Shown here piece after piece: positions 1 to 9,090 of a DNA stretch of 64,000 nt. How positions within the stretch are numbered: the first letter of the stretch is position 1; the number at the start of each line of letters is the position of its first letter. This stretch comes from Stutzerimonas stutzeri (lineage in GTDB: Bacteria > Pseudomonadota > Gammaproteobacteria > Pseudomonadales > Pseudomonadaceae). Made by a program: the position numbers and the translations under genes. The notes under the pieces were generated by a model. That model searched no databases, was not told the origin of the DNA, and worked only from the letters and a program-made list of their open reading frames with translations. The stretch is taken from NCBI RefSeq assembly GCF_024451105.1, contig NZ_JANGEY010000005.1, positions 1-64,000 on the forward strand, written 5' to 3'.

Positions 1-83
1 CCCATCCCGAACTCAGCAGTGAAACGACGCATCGCCGATGGTAGTGTGGGGTTTCCCCATGTGAGAGTAGGTCATCGTCAAGC
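1..83 (+). rRNA. rrf: 5S ribosomal RNA, 3' part
   Basis: The first about 83 bases match the 3' two-thirds of gammaproteobacterial 5S rRNA, including the segments CCGAACTCAG, GTGAAACG and GGTAGTGTGGGG, and the closing strand GTCATCGTCAAG that would pair with the 5' end lying outside the window. The gene is cut by the left edge, so this is the end of an rRNA operon transcribed to the right. The exact 3' end is uncertain by a few bases. Confidence 0.95.
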
Positions 84-93
84 ACCTATACAG

Positions 94-125
94 AAACCCC
101 GATCAGCAAACGCTGGTCGGGGTTT
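94..125 (+). terminator. rho-independent terminator of the rRNA operon
   Basis: A 14-bp stem (AAACCCCGATCAGC pairing with GCTGGTCGGGGTTT, with one G-T wobble) and an AAAC loop lie about 10 bases after the 5S rRNA. The stem begins with AAA and ends with TTT. Confidence 0.85.
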
Positions 126-197
126 CGCTCATTCCGCGAAAACCTCGATGCCTGAGAGAACAGCTCGGATAAGATGGCCTTTACTGCCATGTGAGAG

Positions 198-866
198 ATG
201 CGCATGCCCGCTTCTGAATCCGAATCCCCGGCGCCTTTGCACGAGTTGCCGCTGGACCAGTTGATCGCCTGTCACGAGTGCGACCTGCTGATGCACAAGC
301 CCGATCTGGCCCTGGAGCAGAAGGCCTCCTGTCCGCGCTGTGGCTACGAGTTGTATGCGCACCGGGCACAGGTGGAGCGGCGCAGCTTGGCTCTGGTGCT
401 GACTGCCCTGGCTCTGTTTCTGCCAGCCAATTTCCTGCCGATCATGCAGCTGACCCTGCTCGGCCAGACGACCCAGGATACCGTGTGGAGCGGTGTGGTC
501 AGCCTCTGGCGCAGCGGAATGGAAGTGGTGGCGCTGGTGGTGTTCCTGTGCAGCATGGTGGTGCCGCTGCTCAAGCTGCTCTGCCAATTGCTGGTGCTGC
601 TGTGCATCCGCTGGCGATGGGAGCTGGGCTGGGGGCGTTGGGTCTATCGCTCCTATCACCATCTGCGCGAGTGGGGGATGCTTGAGGTGTACCTGATCGG
701 CATCCTTGTTTCCATCGTCAAGCTGGTCGATATGGCCGATCTGACCCTGGGGACGGGGCTGTTCTGCTTCGTCGGTCTGCTGCTCGCCCAGATCTGGCTG
801 GAGGTGACCATGTCGCCCCGGCAGATTTGGGAAGCGCTGGAGGAGGAGAGCGATGCGCGCGCTTGA
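198..866 (+). CDS. PqiA/LetA-family membrane protein, first half
   Basis: The 222-residue protein resembles one half of PqiA/LetA (YebS), the inner-membrane partner of MCE-domain lipid-transport proteins. An N-terminal zinc-ribbon-like site (Cys25-x2-Cys28 and Cys45-x2-Cys48) precedes several hydrophobic segments, starting with one at about residues 63-83 and including the family-typical PANFLPI stretch. E. coli PqiA is a single chain of about 420 residues with two such units; here the units are separate genes. It overlaps the second half by 14 bases, so the two are probably translationally coupled. A role in lipid transfer across the envelope is inferred from the family and from the downstream MCE gene. 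A GTG or later ATG start is also possible. Confidence 0.85.
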   Translation: MRMPASESESPAPLHELPLDQLIACHECDLLMHKPDLALEQKASCPRCGYELYAHRAQVERRSLALVLTALALFLPANFLPIMQLTLLGQTTQDTVWSGVVSLWRSGMEVVALVVFLCSMVVPLLKLLCQLLVLLCIRWRWELGWGRWVYRSYHHLREWGMLEVYLIGILVSIVKLVDMADLTLGTGLFCFVGLLLAQIWLEVTMSPRQIWEALEEESDARA

Positions 867-1473
867 TGTCGGCATCCTGGTTTGCGACGAGTGCCATCTG
901 CTCAGTCGTCAGCGTCCCGGTGAGCTGCAGTGCTGCCGGCGTTGCGGAGCGCGGCTGCATGCCCGTCGCCCGAACAGCATCGCGCGGACCTGGGCGCTGC
1001 TGCTGGCCGCATTCGTGCTCTACATTCCAGCCAACTTGCTGCCGATCATGACCGTCAACCTGTTCGGTCAGGGCAGTCCGGCGACCATCATGCAGGGCGT
1101 GCTGGAGCTGATCCACGCCGGTATGCTGCCCATCGCCCTGGTGGTGTTCGTCGCCAGCATCCTGGTACCTACCTTCAAGCTGGCCGGCATCGCCCTGCTG
1201 CTCTATTCGGTGCAGCGCCATCTGCCGCTGTCGCCGCGCCAGCGCATCTTCATGTTCCGCTTCATCGAGTGGATTGGCCGCTGGTCGATGCTGGACATCT
1301 TCGTCATCGCCATCCTGGTCGCCCTGGTCAGCTTCGGCAACTTGGCTAGCATAGAGGCAGGCGTCGGCGCCCTAGCCTTCGCTGCCGTGGTGATCCTCAC
1401 CATGCTGGCAGCGATCACCTTCGACCCCCGGCTGATCTGGGACAACACCGACGCGGAACTGCGCCATGAGTGA
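853..1473 (+). CDS. PqiA/LetA-family membrane protein, second half
   Basis: This 206-residue protein repeats the plan of the gene before it. It has a zinc-ribbon-like start (Cys11-x2-Cys14, and a second pair at Cys28-x2-Cys31), then four or so membrane spans, the first containing the PANLLPIMTVN stretch that parallels the upstream protein. Together the two genes supply the two units found fused in E. coli PqiA and LetA. It overlaps the MCE gene by 8 bases, which supports a three-gene operon. The likely role is the inner-membrane component that feeds or drains lipid for the MCE channel; the mechanism cannot be read from the sequence. Confidence 0.85.
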   Translation: MRALDVGILVCDECHLLSRQRPGELQCCRRCGARLHARRPNSIARTWALLLAAFVLYIPANLLPIMTVNLFGQGSPATIMQGVLELIHAGMLPIALVVFVASILVPTFKLAGIALLLYSVQRHLPLSPRQRIFMFRFIEWIGRWSMLDIFVIAILVALVSFGNLASIEAGVGALAFAAVVILTMLAAITFDPRLIWDNTDAELRHE

Positions 1474-3751
1474 ACTCGCCCACCCCGACATACGCAAGAC
1501 CAGCAACTGGTCCGCAATCTGGGCGCTGCCGCTGCTCGCCCTGGCCATCGGCTTGTGGCTGCTGTGGCGTGCTTTCAGCGAGGCCGGCATCGAAATCCGC
1601 GTGCACTTCGCCGACGGCGACGGCATCCAGGTCAGCAAGACTCAGGTGATCTACAAAGGTATCCCGGTGGGCAAGGTCGTCGACCTGCAGGTCAGCCCCG
1701 ACCTGCAGGGTGTCGACGCCACCATCGAGATCGACCGCAAGGCCGAGGACTACCTGAGTGAGGGCACCCGCTTCTGGCTGGTCCGCCCGCGGGTGTCGCT
1801 GGCCGGAGTGACCGGTCTGGAGACCCTGGTTTCCGGCATCTACATCGCCATCGATCCGGCGAAGGGCGAGCCGGCGCGTCAGTTCCAGGCGCTCGCCGAG
1901 CCGCCCGCGCTATCCGACAGCCTGCCCGGCCTGCACATCACCCTCAAGGCCGAGCGTCTCGGCTCGCTTGACCAGGGCAGTCCGGTGTTCTATCGACAAA
2001 TTCAGGTTGGCCAGGTGAAGAGCTACCGACTGGGCGAGGACCAGCGCACGGTCGAGATCCAGATCTATATCCAGCCGGCCTACGCCCACCTGGTGCGCAA
2101 GCATACCCGCTTCTGGAACGCCAGCGGCGTCAGCTTCAGCGGCGGCCTGTCTGGCTTCAAGCTGCGCACCGAATCGCTGGTCAGTCTGGCCACCGGCGGG
2201 ATCGCCTTCGCCACTCCGGAGCATCGTCTGGACAGCCCGCCCACCGATCCGATCTTTCCGTTCCGCCTCTACGACGACTTCGAGGCCGCCGAGGCCGGTT
2301 TCCGCGTGCAGCTGCAGTTGGACAACGTCGGCGGACTGCAGCCGGGGCGCACACCGGTGGTCTTCAACGGCGTGCAGGTCGGCACGCTGCGCAAGATCGA
2401 CATGGGGCGTGACTTCTCCCGGCCGGTCGCCGAACTGACCATGGACCCGCGCGCCGAGGAGCTGCTGCTCGACAGCAGCGAGTTCTGGGTGGTCAGACCG
2501 TCGATCTCGCTGGCCGGCATCACCGGGCTGGAGGCACTGGTGCAGGGCAACTTCATCGCCGTGCGCTTCGGCAAGGAAGGACGCATGTCGCGCGAGTTCA
2601 GCATCCGAGCGAAGGCACCGCCGCTGGACCCGAACGCGCCTGGCCTGCACCTGGTGCTGACCAGCGAGCGCCTCGGTTCGCTGGATGTCGGCAGTCCCGT
2701 GCTGTATCGGCAGATGCGAGTCGGCAGTGTGAGGAACTACCAGCTTGCGGCCGACCGTCGCACCGTGCTGCTGGACGTGCACATCGAGCCGGATCATGCC
2801 GGCCTGGTGAACGCCTCGACACGCTTCTGGAATGCCAGCGGTATCACCCTCAAAGGCGGGCTGTCGGGCGTCGAGGTGAAGAGCGAGTCGCTGCAGACCC
2901 TGGTGCTTGGCGGGATCGCCTTCGACACGCCTGATCCGCAGGCGTCGGCGGTGATCCGTTCGCGACGCTTTGCGCTGCACGAAAGCGAGGGGCAGGCCCT
3001 GGCCCGTGGACGGCTGATCGAACTGCGCGCCGAGCGTGCTGATGGCCTGAGCGAGGGGACGCCGCTGCGCTATCGCGGGTTGGAGGTGGGACGGGTGGAG
3101 CAGGTAGGTCTGGCCGACGACTTCAGCGCAGTGCTCCTCGAGGTGCGCGTCGAGCGTGCCGAGCAGCGCATCGCCGCTACCGGCAGCCGTTTCTGGGTGG
3201 TGCGTCCCGAGCTGGGACTGGCGCGCACCGCCAATCTCGACACGCTGGTCAGCGGCCCCTACCTGGAAGTGCAGCCGGCCGAGCGCCCCGGCATTGCACA
3301 GCGGCGTTTCGAGCTGCTCGAGCGCGCGCCCGAGGCGACCGCGGCGCCGCGTAGGGGGCTGGCGCTGGTGCTCAGCGCGGCGCGCCGCGGCTCGCTCGCG
3401 GCCGGCGACCCGGTCAGCTATCGGCAGATGCCGGTGGGTCAGGTCACCGGCCTGGAGCTGGGGCCGAGTGCCGACCGGGTGCTGATCCACGTCCTCATCG
3501 AGCCGCGCTATGCCGCGCTGGTGCGCGGTGGCAGCCGGTTCTGGAGCGCCAGCGGAATCGACGTCGACTTCGGCCTGCTCAAGGGCCTGCAGGTGCGCGC
3601 CGAGTCGGTCGAGACCATAGTCGCTGGCGGCATCGCCTTCGCAACGCCGGACGAGACGCGTCCGGTGCAGCCGGGGCAGACCTTCGTGCTATTCGACGAA
3701 CCTGAGGCGGAATGGCTGGACTGGGCGCCGAAGATTCCGCTGCAGCCCTGA
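1466..3751 (+). CDS. six-MCE-domain lipid-transport protein (PqiB/LetB type)
   Basis: The 761-residue protein has one N-terminal transmembrane segment (about residues 16-36) followed by six MCE repeats beginning near residues 41, 155, 277, 392, 515 and 631. Each repeat shows the typical pattern of a GL/GS turn, a 'P-V-x-Y/F-x-G/Q' strand and 'VG-x-V'. In characterised relatives such domains form stacked hexameric rings with a central hydrophobic tunnel spanning the periplasm. E. coli PqiB has three MCE domains and LetB has seven, so this protein is closer to LetB in size. With the two PqiA halves upstream it forms a LetAB-like operon. Substrate (probably phospholipid) and direction of transport are not evident. 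Confidence 0.88.
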   Translation: MSELAHPDIRKTSNWSAIWALPLLALAIGLWLLWRAFSEAGIEIRVHFADGDGIQVSKTQVIYKGIPVGKVVDLQVSPDLQGVDATIEIDRKAEDYLSEGTRFWLVRPRVSLAGVTGLETLVSGIYIAIDPAKGEPARQFQALAEPPALSDSLPGLHITLKAERLGSLDQGSPVFYRQIQVGQVKSYRLGEDQRTVEIQIYIQPAYAHLVRKHTRFWNASGVSFSGGLSGFKLRTESLVSLATGGIAFATPEHRLDSPPTDPIFPFRLYDDFEAAEAGFRVQLQLDNVGGLQPGRTPVVFNGVQVGTLRKIDMGRDFSRPVAELTMDPRAEELLLDSSEFWVVRPSISLAGITGLEALVQGNFIAVRFGKEGRMSREFSIRAKAPPLDPNAPGLHLVLTSERLGSLDVGSPVLYRQMRVGSVRNYQLAADRRTVLLDVHIEPDHAGLVNASTRFWNASGITLKGGLSGVEVKSESLQTLVLGGIAFDTPDPQASAVIRSRRFALHESEGQALARGRLIELRAERADGLSEGTPLRYRGLEVGRVEQVGLADDFSAVLLEVRVERAEQRIAATGSRFWVVRPELGLARTANLDTLVSGPYLEVQPAERPGIAQRRFELLERAPEATAAPRRGLALVLSAARRGSLAAGDPVSYRQMPVGQVTGLELGPSADRVLIHVLIEPRYAALVRGGSRFWSASGIDVDFGLLKGLQVRAESVETIVAGGIAFATPDETRPVQPGQTFVLFDEPEAEWLDWAPKIPLQP

Positions 3752-3863
3752 GTCCGGGGCGTGACGCTTTCCCGCACGCGGGATTCGCGCCACAATCTGC
3801 CGATAGCCAGAACGGCGTACAGCGCCACGCCCGCGCCGGCGACGGGATCATCAGGAGATCGAC

Positions 3864-5411
3864 ATGAGCAACGACCGCGTCATCATATTCGACACCACGC
3901 TGCGCGACGGCGAGCAGAGCCCCGGCGCGTCCATGACCAAGGAAGAGAAGCTGCGCATCGCCAAGGCGCTGGAGCGCATGCGCGTCGACGTGATTGAAGC
4001 CGGCTTCGCCATCGCCAGTCCCGGTGACTTCGAGGCGGTCAAGGCGATTGCCGAGACCATCAAGGACAGCACCGTATGCTCGCTGTCGCGCGCGCTCGAC
4101 GCCGACATCGAGCGCGCGGCCGAGGCGTTGAAGAATGCCAACTCGGGGCGTATCCACACCTTCATCGCCACCAGCCCGATCCACATGCAGTACAAGCTGC
4201 GCATGCAGCCCGACCAGGTGATCGAGCAGGCCGTGCGCGCGGTGAAGAAGGCGCGCAGCCTGTGCGGCGACGTAGAGTTCTCCTGCGAAGACGCCGGCCG
4301 CTCGGAGATCGACTTCCTCTGCCGGATCATCGAGGCGGCCATCGACGCCGGTGCGCGCACCATCAACATCCCGGACACGGTCGGCTACGCTATCCCGCAC
4401 CAGTACGCCGACACCATCCGCCAGTTGCTCGAGCGCATCCCCAATGCCGACAAGGCGGTGTTCTCGGTGCACTGCCACAACGATCTCGGCCTGGCGGTTG
4501 CCAACTCGCTGGCCGCGGTGGTCGCCGGCGCGCGCCAGGTGGAGTGCACCATCAACGGCCTCGGCGAGCGCGCCGGCAACGCCGCGCTGGAAGAGATCGT
4601 CATGGCGATCAAGACCCGCAAGGACCTGCTCGACGTCTACACCAACATCGAGACCGAGCACATCCTCAGCACCTCGCGGCTGGTCTCCGGCATCACCGGC
4701 TTCCCGGTGCAGCCGAACAAGGCCATCGTCGGCGCCAACGCCTTCGCCCACGAATCGGGCATCCACCAGGACGGCGTGCTCAAGCATCGCGAAACCTACG
4801 AGATCATGCGCGCCCAGGACGTCGGCTGGAACGCCAACAAGATGGTCATGGGCAAGCACTCCGGGCGCAACGCCTTCCGGGCGCGTCTCGAGGAGCTGGG
4901 TATCGTCCTGCCCGGCGAGGCCGAGCTGAACGCCGCCTTCGCCCGCTTCAAGGAGCTGGCCGACAAGAAGCACGAGATCTTCGACGAGGACCTGCAGGCG
5001 CTGGTCAGCGACAGCCTGGCCGAGGAAGCACCGGAACACTTCAAGCTGGTCTGCCTCGAGGTCACCAGCCGTACCGGCGAGGTGCCGCATGCCGAGCTGG
5101 TGCTGGCCGTCGACGGTGTCGAGCACAAGGTCGCCGCCAGCGGCGCCGGTCCGGTGGACGCCACCTTCCAGGCCATCGAGGCGATCGCCCAGTCGCAGGC
5201 CAACCTGCAGCTGTACTCGGTGAATGCCATCACCCAGGGCACCGACTCCCAGGGCGAGGTGACCGTGCGCCTGGAGAGGGGCGGGCGCATCGTCAACGGC
5301 AATGGCGCCGACACCGACATCCTCGCCGCCTCGGCCAAGGCCTACCTCAACGCACTGAACCTGATGCAGGCCGGCGTGCACAAGACCCACCCGCAGGCGG
5401 ACGGCGTTTGA
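3864..5411 (+). CDS. leuA: 2-isopropylmalate synthase
   Basis: LeuA condenses acetyl-CoA with 2-oxoisovalerate, the first committed step of leucine synthesis. At 515 residues this is the shorter, E. coli-like form. The TIM-barrel motif [11 protein letters not shown] (residues 11-21) carries a catalytic Arg and a metal-ligand Asp. HCHND near residue 203 supplies further metal ligands, and HESGIHQDG is near residue 296. The C-terminal region from about residue 390 fits the leucine-sensing regulatory domain. Homocitrate synthase or citramalate synthase are weaker alternatives, because the regulatory domain and the overall match favour LeuA. Its stop codon overlaps the TTG start of the next gene. 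Confidence 0.93.
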   Translation: MSNDRVIIFDTTLRDGEQSPGASMTKEEKLRIAKALERMRVDVIEAGFAIASPGDFEAVKAIAETIKDSTVCSLSRALDADIERAAEALKNANSGRIHTFIATSPIHMQYKLRMQPDQVIEQAVRAVKKARSLCGDVEFSCEDAGRSEIDFLCRIIEAAIDAGARTINIPDTVGYAIPHQYADTIRQLLERIPNADKAVFSVHCHNDLGLAVANSLAAVVAGARQVECTINGLGERAGNAALEEIVMAIKTRKDLLDVYTNIETEHILSTSRLVSGITGFPVQPNKAIVGANAFAHESGIHQDGVLKHRETYEIMRAQDVGWNANKMVMGKHSGRNAFRARLEELGIVLPGEAELNAAFARFKELADKKHEIFDEDLQALVSDSLAEEAPEHFKLVCLEVTSRTGEVPHAELVLAVDGVEHKVAASGAGPVDATFQAIEAIAQSQANLQLYSVNAITQGTDSQGEVTVRLERGGRIVNGNGADTDILAASAKAYLNALNLMQAGVHKTHPQADGV

Positions 5412-6202
5412 TCGACGAGCAGCGCCGCCGCGCCTACCTCGGCGCCATGCAGGTGACCAGCTGGTTGCCGCGCGTGGCGCTGCCGTTCGCCGCGCCTTCG
5501 CGGCCCGAACTGCTGGCGGTGACGTTGCCGGCCGAGTCGACGCGCCCGCAAGTCACGCCGAGCGGCCGTTCGGGGCCGGGCTCCCGACCGCAGGGTGCGG
5601 TGCCGGCAGCCGAGCCGGCCGTGTCGCGCAAGGCTCCGGTGGTACCGCTGCGCCCGCGCGTCGCCAAGCCGCCTGCCGCGCCGCGCGACACCGCCGCGCC
5701 GCCCGCACCGCGCCGCGAGCCGCCGCCGCGCTTCGCCCTGCAACTGCTGCGCGCCGGCAACTGCCTGCTGCTCGCCGAGCTGCCCACCGGCGAGCCGTTC
5801 GCCAGCCGCGATCCGGCCTACCGTCTGCTCCGCGATCTGTTGCGCGCCGCCGGTCTGCCGGACAGCCCGCGGCCGCTCGGCGAGCCGATCCGCTGGCCGT
5901 TGATCCGCAACAACCCGGAGTTCGACCAAGGGCCTGCGGCGGCACGCGATTACGTGCGCACCGTGCTGCAGAGCCAGCTGGAGCAGGAGCCGACGGCCTG
6001 CACCTGGCTGCTCGGCATGCCGGCCCAGCGTTTCGCCGCCAGCGAGGCAGCACCCGAGGCCTGCCGCGAGATCGACCTGGATGGCCTTGGCACGGGCTGG
6101 GCCCTGCCGGGGCTGGAGCAACTGATGGAAACGCCGGCCCTCAAGGCCGGAGTGTGGCACAGCATGCGGCGCCTTATGCGCCGCTGGACGAATGAAGCAT
6201 GA
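5408..6202 (+). CDS. holD: DNA polymerase III psi subunit (cryptic pseudomonad form)
   Basis: The 264-residue protein lies directly before rimI, as holD does in E. coli. I recall that the P. aeruginosa gene in this position was shown to encode a highly diverged psi subunit. The N-terminus ([13 protein letters not shown], about residues 10-22) resembles the conserved psi peptide that binds the DnaX collar of the clamp loader. A Pro/Ala/Arg-rich linker (about residues 45-105) follows, and then a folded region rich in short hydrophobic blocks. The TTG start overlaps the leuA stop and is chosen because the ATG at 5447 would remove part of the conserved peptide. The stop overlaps the rimI start (ATGA). 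It is much longer than E. coli psi (137 residues). Confidence 0.72.
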   Translation: MIDEQRRRAYLGAMQVTSWLPRVALPFAAPSRPELLAVTLPAESTRPQVTPSGRSGPGSRPQGAVPAAEPAVSRKAPVVPLRPRVAKPPAAPRDTAAPPAPRREPPPRFALQLLRAGNCLLLAELPTGEPFASRDPAYRLLRDLLRAAGLPDSPRPLGEPIRWPLIRNNPEFDQGPAAARDYVRTVLQSQLEQEPTACTWLLGMPAQRFAASEAAPEACREIDLDGLGTGWALPGLEQLMETPALKAGVWHSMRRLMRRWTNEA

Positions 6203-6651
6203 CTGATGCGGTAAGTTTCCGGCGCATGAGCGCCGACGACCTGGACGCGGTACTCAAGATCGAATACGCCGCCTTCAGCCATCCCTGGACCCGCGGCATC
6301 TTCACCGACGCCCTCGGCTGCTATGAGTGCTGGCTGATGTTCGAGGGCGGCCAGCAGGTCGGCCACGGGGTGATCAACCTCATCGCCGACGAGGCCCATC
6401 TGCTCAACATCACCGTCAAGCCGGAGAGCCAGGGCCGCGGCCTGGGCTTGCGCCTGCTCACCCACCTGATGCAGCGTGCCCGCGAGCGCGGCGGCAACGA
6501 GTGTTTCCTCGAGGTGCGCGCCTCCAACCAGTCGGCCTATCGTCTGTACGAGCGTTTCGGCTTCAACGAGATCGGCCGCCGGCGCGACTACTACCCGGCC
6601 GTCGGCGGGCGCGAGGACGCGCTGGTGATGGCCTGCCCGCTGTTCGACTGA
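6199..6651 (+). CDS. rimI: ribosomal protein S18-alanine N-acetyltransferase
   Basis: RimI acetylates the N-terminal alanine of ribosomal protein S18. The 150-residue length is typical. GNAT-fold landmarks are clear: the acetyl-CoA pyrophosphate loop QGRGLGLRLL at about residues 76-85, the FLEVRASNQSA strand-helix at about residues 100-110, and the YERFGFNEIGRRRDYY segment characteristic of the RimI family. Its start overlaps the holD stop, consistent with the conserved holD-rimI pairing. Confidence 0.93.
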   Translation: MTDAVSFRRMSADDLDAVLKIEYAAFSHPWTRGIFTDALGCYECWLMFEGGQQVGHGVINLIADEAHLLNITVKPESQGRGLGLRLLTHLMQRARERGGNECFLEVRASNQSAYRLYERFGFNEIGRRRDYYPAVGGREDALVMACPLFD

Positions 6652-6655
6652 GGCT

Positions 6656-6685
6656 CCGGCGGGCCCGCTACGCCGGGCCTGCCGG
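6656..6685 (+). terminator. hairpin after rimI, possible terminator
   Basis: CCGGCGGGCCCG and CGGGCCTGCCGG form a 12-bp stem with one mismatch immediately after the rimI stop. A short TTT follows at 6689-6691. The poor T-run makes termination plausible but not certain. Confidence 0.5.
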
Positions 6686-6718
6686 AAGTTTCTCCTGACC
6701 TTTGTCGGAGCGCCCGGG

Positions 6719-8044
6719 ATGACGCTGCAAACCGCCGAGGTGATCGTGGTCGGCGCCGGTCTTTCCGGGCTGACGGCCGCCTGGCGGCTGGGCTGGGCCG
6801 GTAAGTCCGTACGCGTGCTGGAGGCGGCGCCGCGTATCGGCGGGCGCCTGCTGAGTGCGCGCTTCGCCGACGGCCAGCCGGTCGAGCTGGGGGCCGGCGG
6901 CGTCGCGCCTGGGCAGCAGCGCCTGCACCAGTTGCTCGACGAGCTGGGGCTGGCGCCGCCAGCGGCTGACGGGCGCGGCGCCGTGGCGGAACTCCACGAC
7001 GCGGCGCAGGCTGCCCTGCCGTGGCACGCGCGTTGGGCGCTGCGGCGCCTGTGGCGGACTCTCGAGCGCCAGGCCGCGCTGCTGCCGCCCGAGCCCGATC
7101 CCCGTCATGCCCTGGCCGCCCGTCTGGATCGACGCAGCCTGGCCGCCGAGCTGGCCAGCACCTGGCTGGGGCGCTCCGCCCGTCAGTGCTTCGTCGCCGA
7201 GGCCGAGCTGCTATTCGGCGTCGAGCCGCAGCAGCTATCCCTGCTGCAGGCACTGCTGCAGCTGCGCCGCCACGGCGGCCGGCGCGGGCTCGTCGCGCTG
7301 CAACTGGGCCTTGATCACTGGCGCCCGGCGACCGGCATGCAGGCGATCTGCGAGGCGCTGACGGTACGCCTGGGTGACGATCTGCTCCTCGACTCCCCGT
7401 TGCTGGCGCTGCGTCAGGACGAGGAGGGCGTCGAGCTGTTCACTCCGCATGGCCGTCAGCGGGCCGGCCGGGTGGTGCTCGCCCTGCCGGCGCTGCAGCT
7501 GGCGCGCCTCGATTTCCAGCCGGCGCTGCCGGGCTGGCACGACCACGCGCTGCGCCATCTGCTGCCGCAGGCGAGCCTGGAGGCGCGCCTGCGCTACGAG
7601 CGGCCGTTCTGGCGCGAGCGTCTGCCGCAGGTCGCCCTGCCGCGCCGCGATGGCGACTGGCTGATCGTCGAGCAGCCGGCCTTGCGCGTCGGCGAGGGCG
7701 TGTTGCGGGTACGGCTGGGCGGCGAGGCGGCGCGAGGACTGGGGCGACTGGCAGCGCCGGCCCGTCAGGCCCGTCTGCTGGAGGGACTGGCCGGGCTGCT
7801 CGGCGAAGCGGCGCGCACGCCGCTGGAGTGTCTGCTGCATGCCTGGCCCGACCAGCCCTTCCTGCGCGGCGCCGCCGCGCTCTGGCCCGCCGGCGGCTGG
7901 AGTCTGCAGGCGCCCACGCTGCGCCGCCCGCAGGGCCGGGTGCACTTCGCCGGCGCCGATCTCGCGTCGCGCTGGCCGGGCACCCTGGAGGGGGCGGTGG
8001 AGGCCGGCGAACGGGCGGCCGAGGAACTGCTCGCCCTCCGCTGA
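6719..8044 (+). CDS. FAD-dependent amine oxidase-like protein
   Basis: The 441-residue protein has an N-terminal Rossmann FAD site (VVGAGLSG, about residues 11-18) followed by the flavin-containing amine oxidase signature in which EAAPRIGGRL continues the nucleotide fold. Near the C-terminus, FAGAD plus a following GALE-like 'EGAVEAGERAA' helix close the FAD site. This plan is shared by monoamine oxidases, protoporphyrinogen oxidase (HemY type) and carotenoid desaturases; the substrate cannot be named. Hairpin DNA separates it from rimI, so it may have its own promoter. It is extremely GC- and Leu/Arg-rich compared with its neighbours. Confidence 0.8.
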   Translation: MTLQTAEVIVVGAGLSGLTAAWRLGWAGKSVRVLEAAPRIGGRLLSARFADGQPVELGAGGVAPGQQRLHQLLDELGLAPPAADGRGAVAELHDAAQAALPWHARWALRRLWRTLERQAALLPPEPDPRHALAARLDRRSLAAELASTWLGRSARQCFVAEAELLFGVEPQQLSLLQALLQLRRHGGRRGLVALQLGLDHWRPATGMQAICEALTVRLGDDLLLDSPLLALRQDEEGVELFTPHGRQRAGRVVLALPALQLARLDFQPALPGWHDHALRHLLPQASLEARLRYERPFWRERLPQVALPRRDGDWLIVEQPALRVGEGVLRVRLGGEAARGLGRLAAPARQARLLEGLAGLLGEAARTPLECLLHAWPDQPFLRGAAALWPAGGWSLQAPTLRRPQGRVHFAGADLASRWPGTLEGAVEAGERAAEELLALR

Positions 8045-8172
8045 GGCTCTGCGTCGCGCTTGCCAAGGCGGCGGCGGGCTGCGTATGGTGCCGGGCTGGC
8101 CTGCAAGGAGTCGCCCATGTCCATCGTCCGTTCGTCCATCGTCCCGCCGCCGATCCGCGCGGAGGCTTGGCG

Positions 8173-9090
8173 ATGAACCTGCGTCACGGCTGGGCGGTCG
8201 GCGGGCTGGTGCTGTCCTGCCTGTGCTGGGCCGGCAATGCGCTGGTGGCGCGTGCGGTGGCCGACAGCATCCCGCCGATGTCACTGGCGTTCTGGCGCTG
8301 GTCGCTGGCGCTGGCCATCCTGCTGCCCTTCGTCGGTCCCGCGCTGTGGCGGGAGCGCAGCGCGGTGCGGGCCGCCGGCTGGCGGCTGTGGGTGGTCGCC
8401 GCGCTGGGCATCGCCTGCTACAACTCGCTGCTCTACCACGCGGCGCACAGCACCTCGGCGATCAACATCACCCTGCTCAACACCTGCCTGCCGCTGGCCA
8501 CCTTCCTCGGCGCCGGCCTGCTGCTCGGCGAGTGGCCGGCGCGGCGCGCCTGGTTCGGTCTGGCGGTAGCCGCCGGCGGCCTGCTGCTGCTGATCGGTCG
8601 CGGCGAGTTGGCGACTTTCCTTGCCCTCGACTTCTATCGCGGCGACCTGATCATGCTGCTGGCGGTGGCCGCCTGGGCGCTGTATTCGCTGCTGATGCGC
8701 CTGTGGGGCGCACGCCTGGGGCTGGCGCCGTTGCCGCTGCTCGGGGTGATGATCCTGTTCGGTCTGGTGCTGATGCTGCCGTTCTACCTGGCCGAACTGG
8801 TCCGCGTCGGCGGCTTCGCGCCGACGCCGGCGACCCTCGGGGCCATCGGCTACACCGCGCTGTTCGCCTCGCTGCTCGCCTACCTGACCTGGAATCATGG
8901 GCTCGGTGTGCTCGGTGCGGCGCGCGCCTCGCTGTTCAGTTACCTGATGCCGCTGTTCGCCGCGCTGCTGGGCTGGCTGCTGCTGGACGAGCGGCTGGCC
9001 TTCTACCACTGGCTGGGCGGTGCGCTGATCTTCGCCGGCCTACTGCTGGCCACTCGTCCGGCACCAGAGGTTCAGCGCAGTGGCGAGTAG
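8173..9090 (+). CDS. EamA/DMT-family transporter
   Basis: The 305-residue protein is almost wholly hydrophobic, with about ten predicted membrane spans arranged as two five-span EamA repeats; the second begins near residue 155. The opening 'LCWAGNALVARAV' and 'PPMSLAFWRWSLA' blocks are typical of the drug/metabolite transporter superfamily. Members export amino acids, metabolites or drugs; the substrate here is unknown. The ATG at 8173 is preceded by a GGAGG-like site at 8160-8164 and starts directly with the first membrane span. Its last 19 bases overlap the converging gene on the other strand. Confidence 0.88.
   Translation: MNLRHGWAVGGLVLSCLCWAGNALVARAVADSIPPMSLAFWRWSLALAILLPFVGPALWRERSAVRAAGWRLWVVAALGIACYNSLLYHAAHSTSAINITLLNTCLPLATFLGAGLLLGEWPARRAWFGLAVAAGGLLLLIGRGELATFLALDFYRGDLIMLLAVAAWALYSLLMRLWGARLGLAPLPLLGVMILFGLVLMLPFYLAELVRVGGFAPTPATLGAIGYTALFASLLAYLTWNHGLGVLGAARASLFSYLMPLFAALLGWLLLDERLAFYHWLGGALIFAGLLLATRPAPEVQRSGE

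Noticed and set aside
3579-5390. 600-codon open frame antisense to leuA
   Set aside because: It is a GC-driven shadow of leuA, with Val/Gly/Asp/Leu-biased translation and no domain.
4076-5407. Extension of the holD frame far upstream into leuA
   Set aside because: The upstream part is Arg/Gly/Pro-rich out-of-frame leuA sequence. The psi-like product starts at the TTG 5408 or the ATG 5447.
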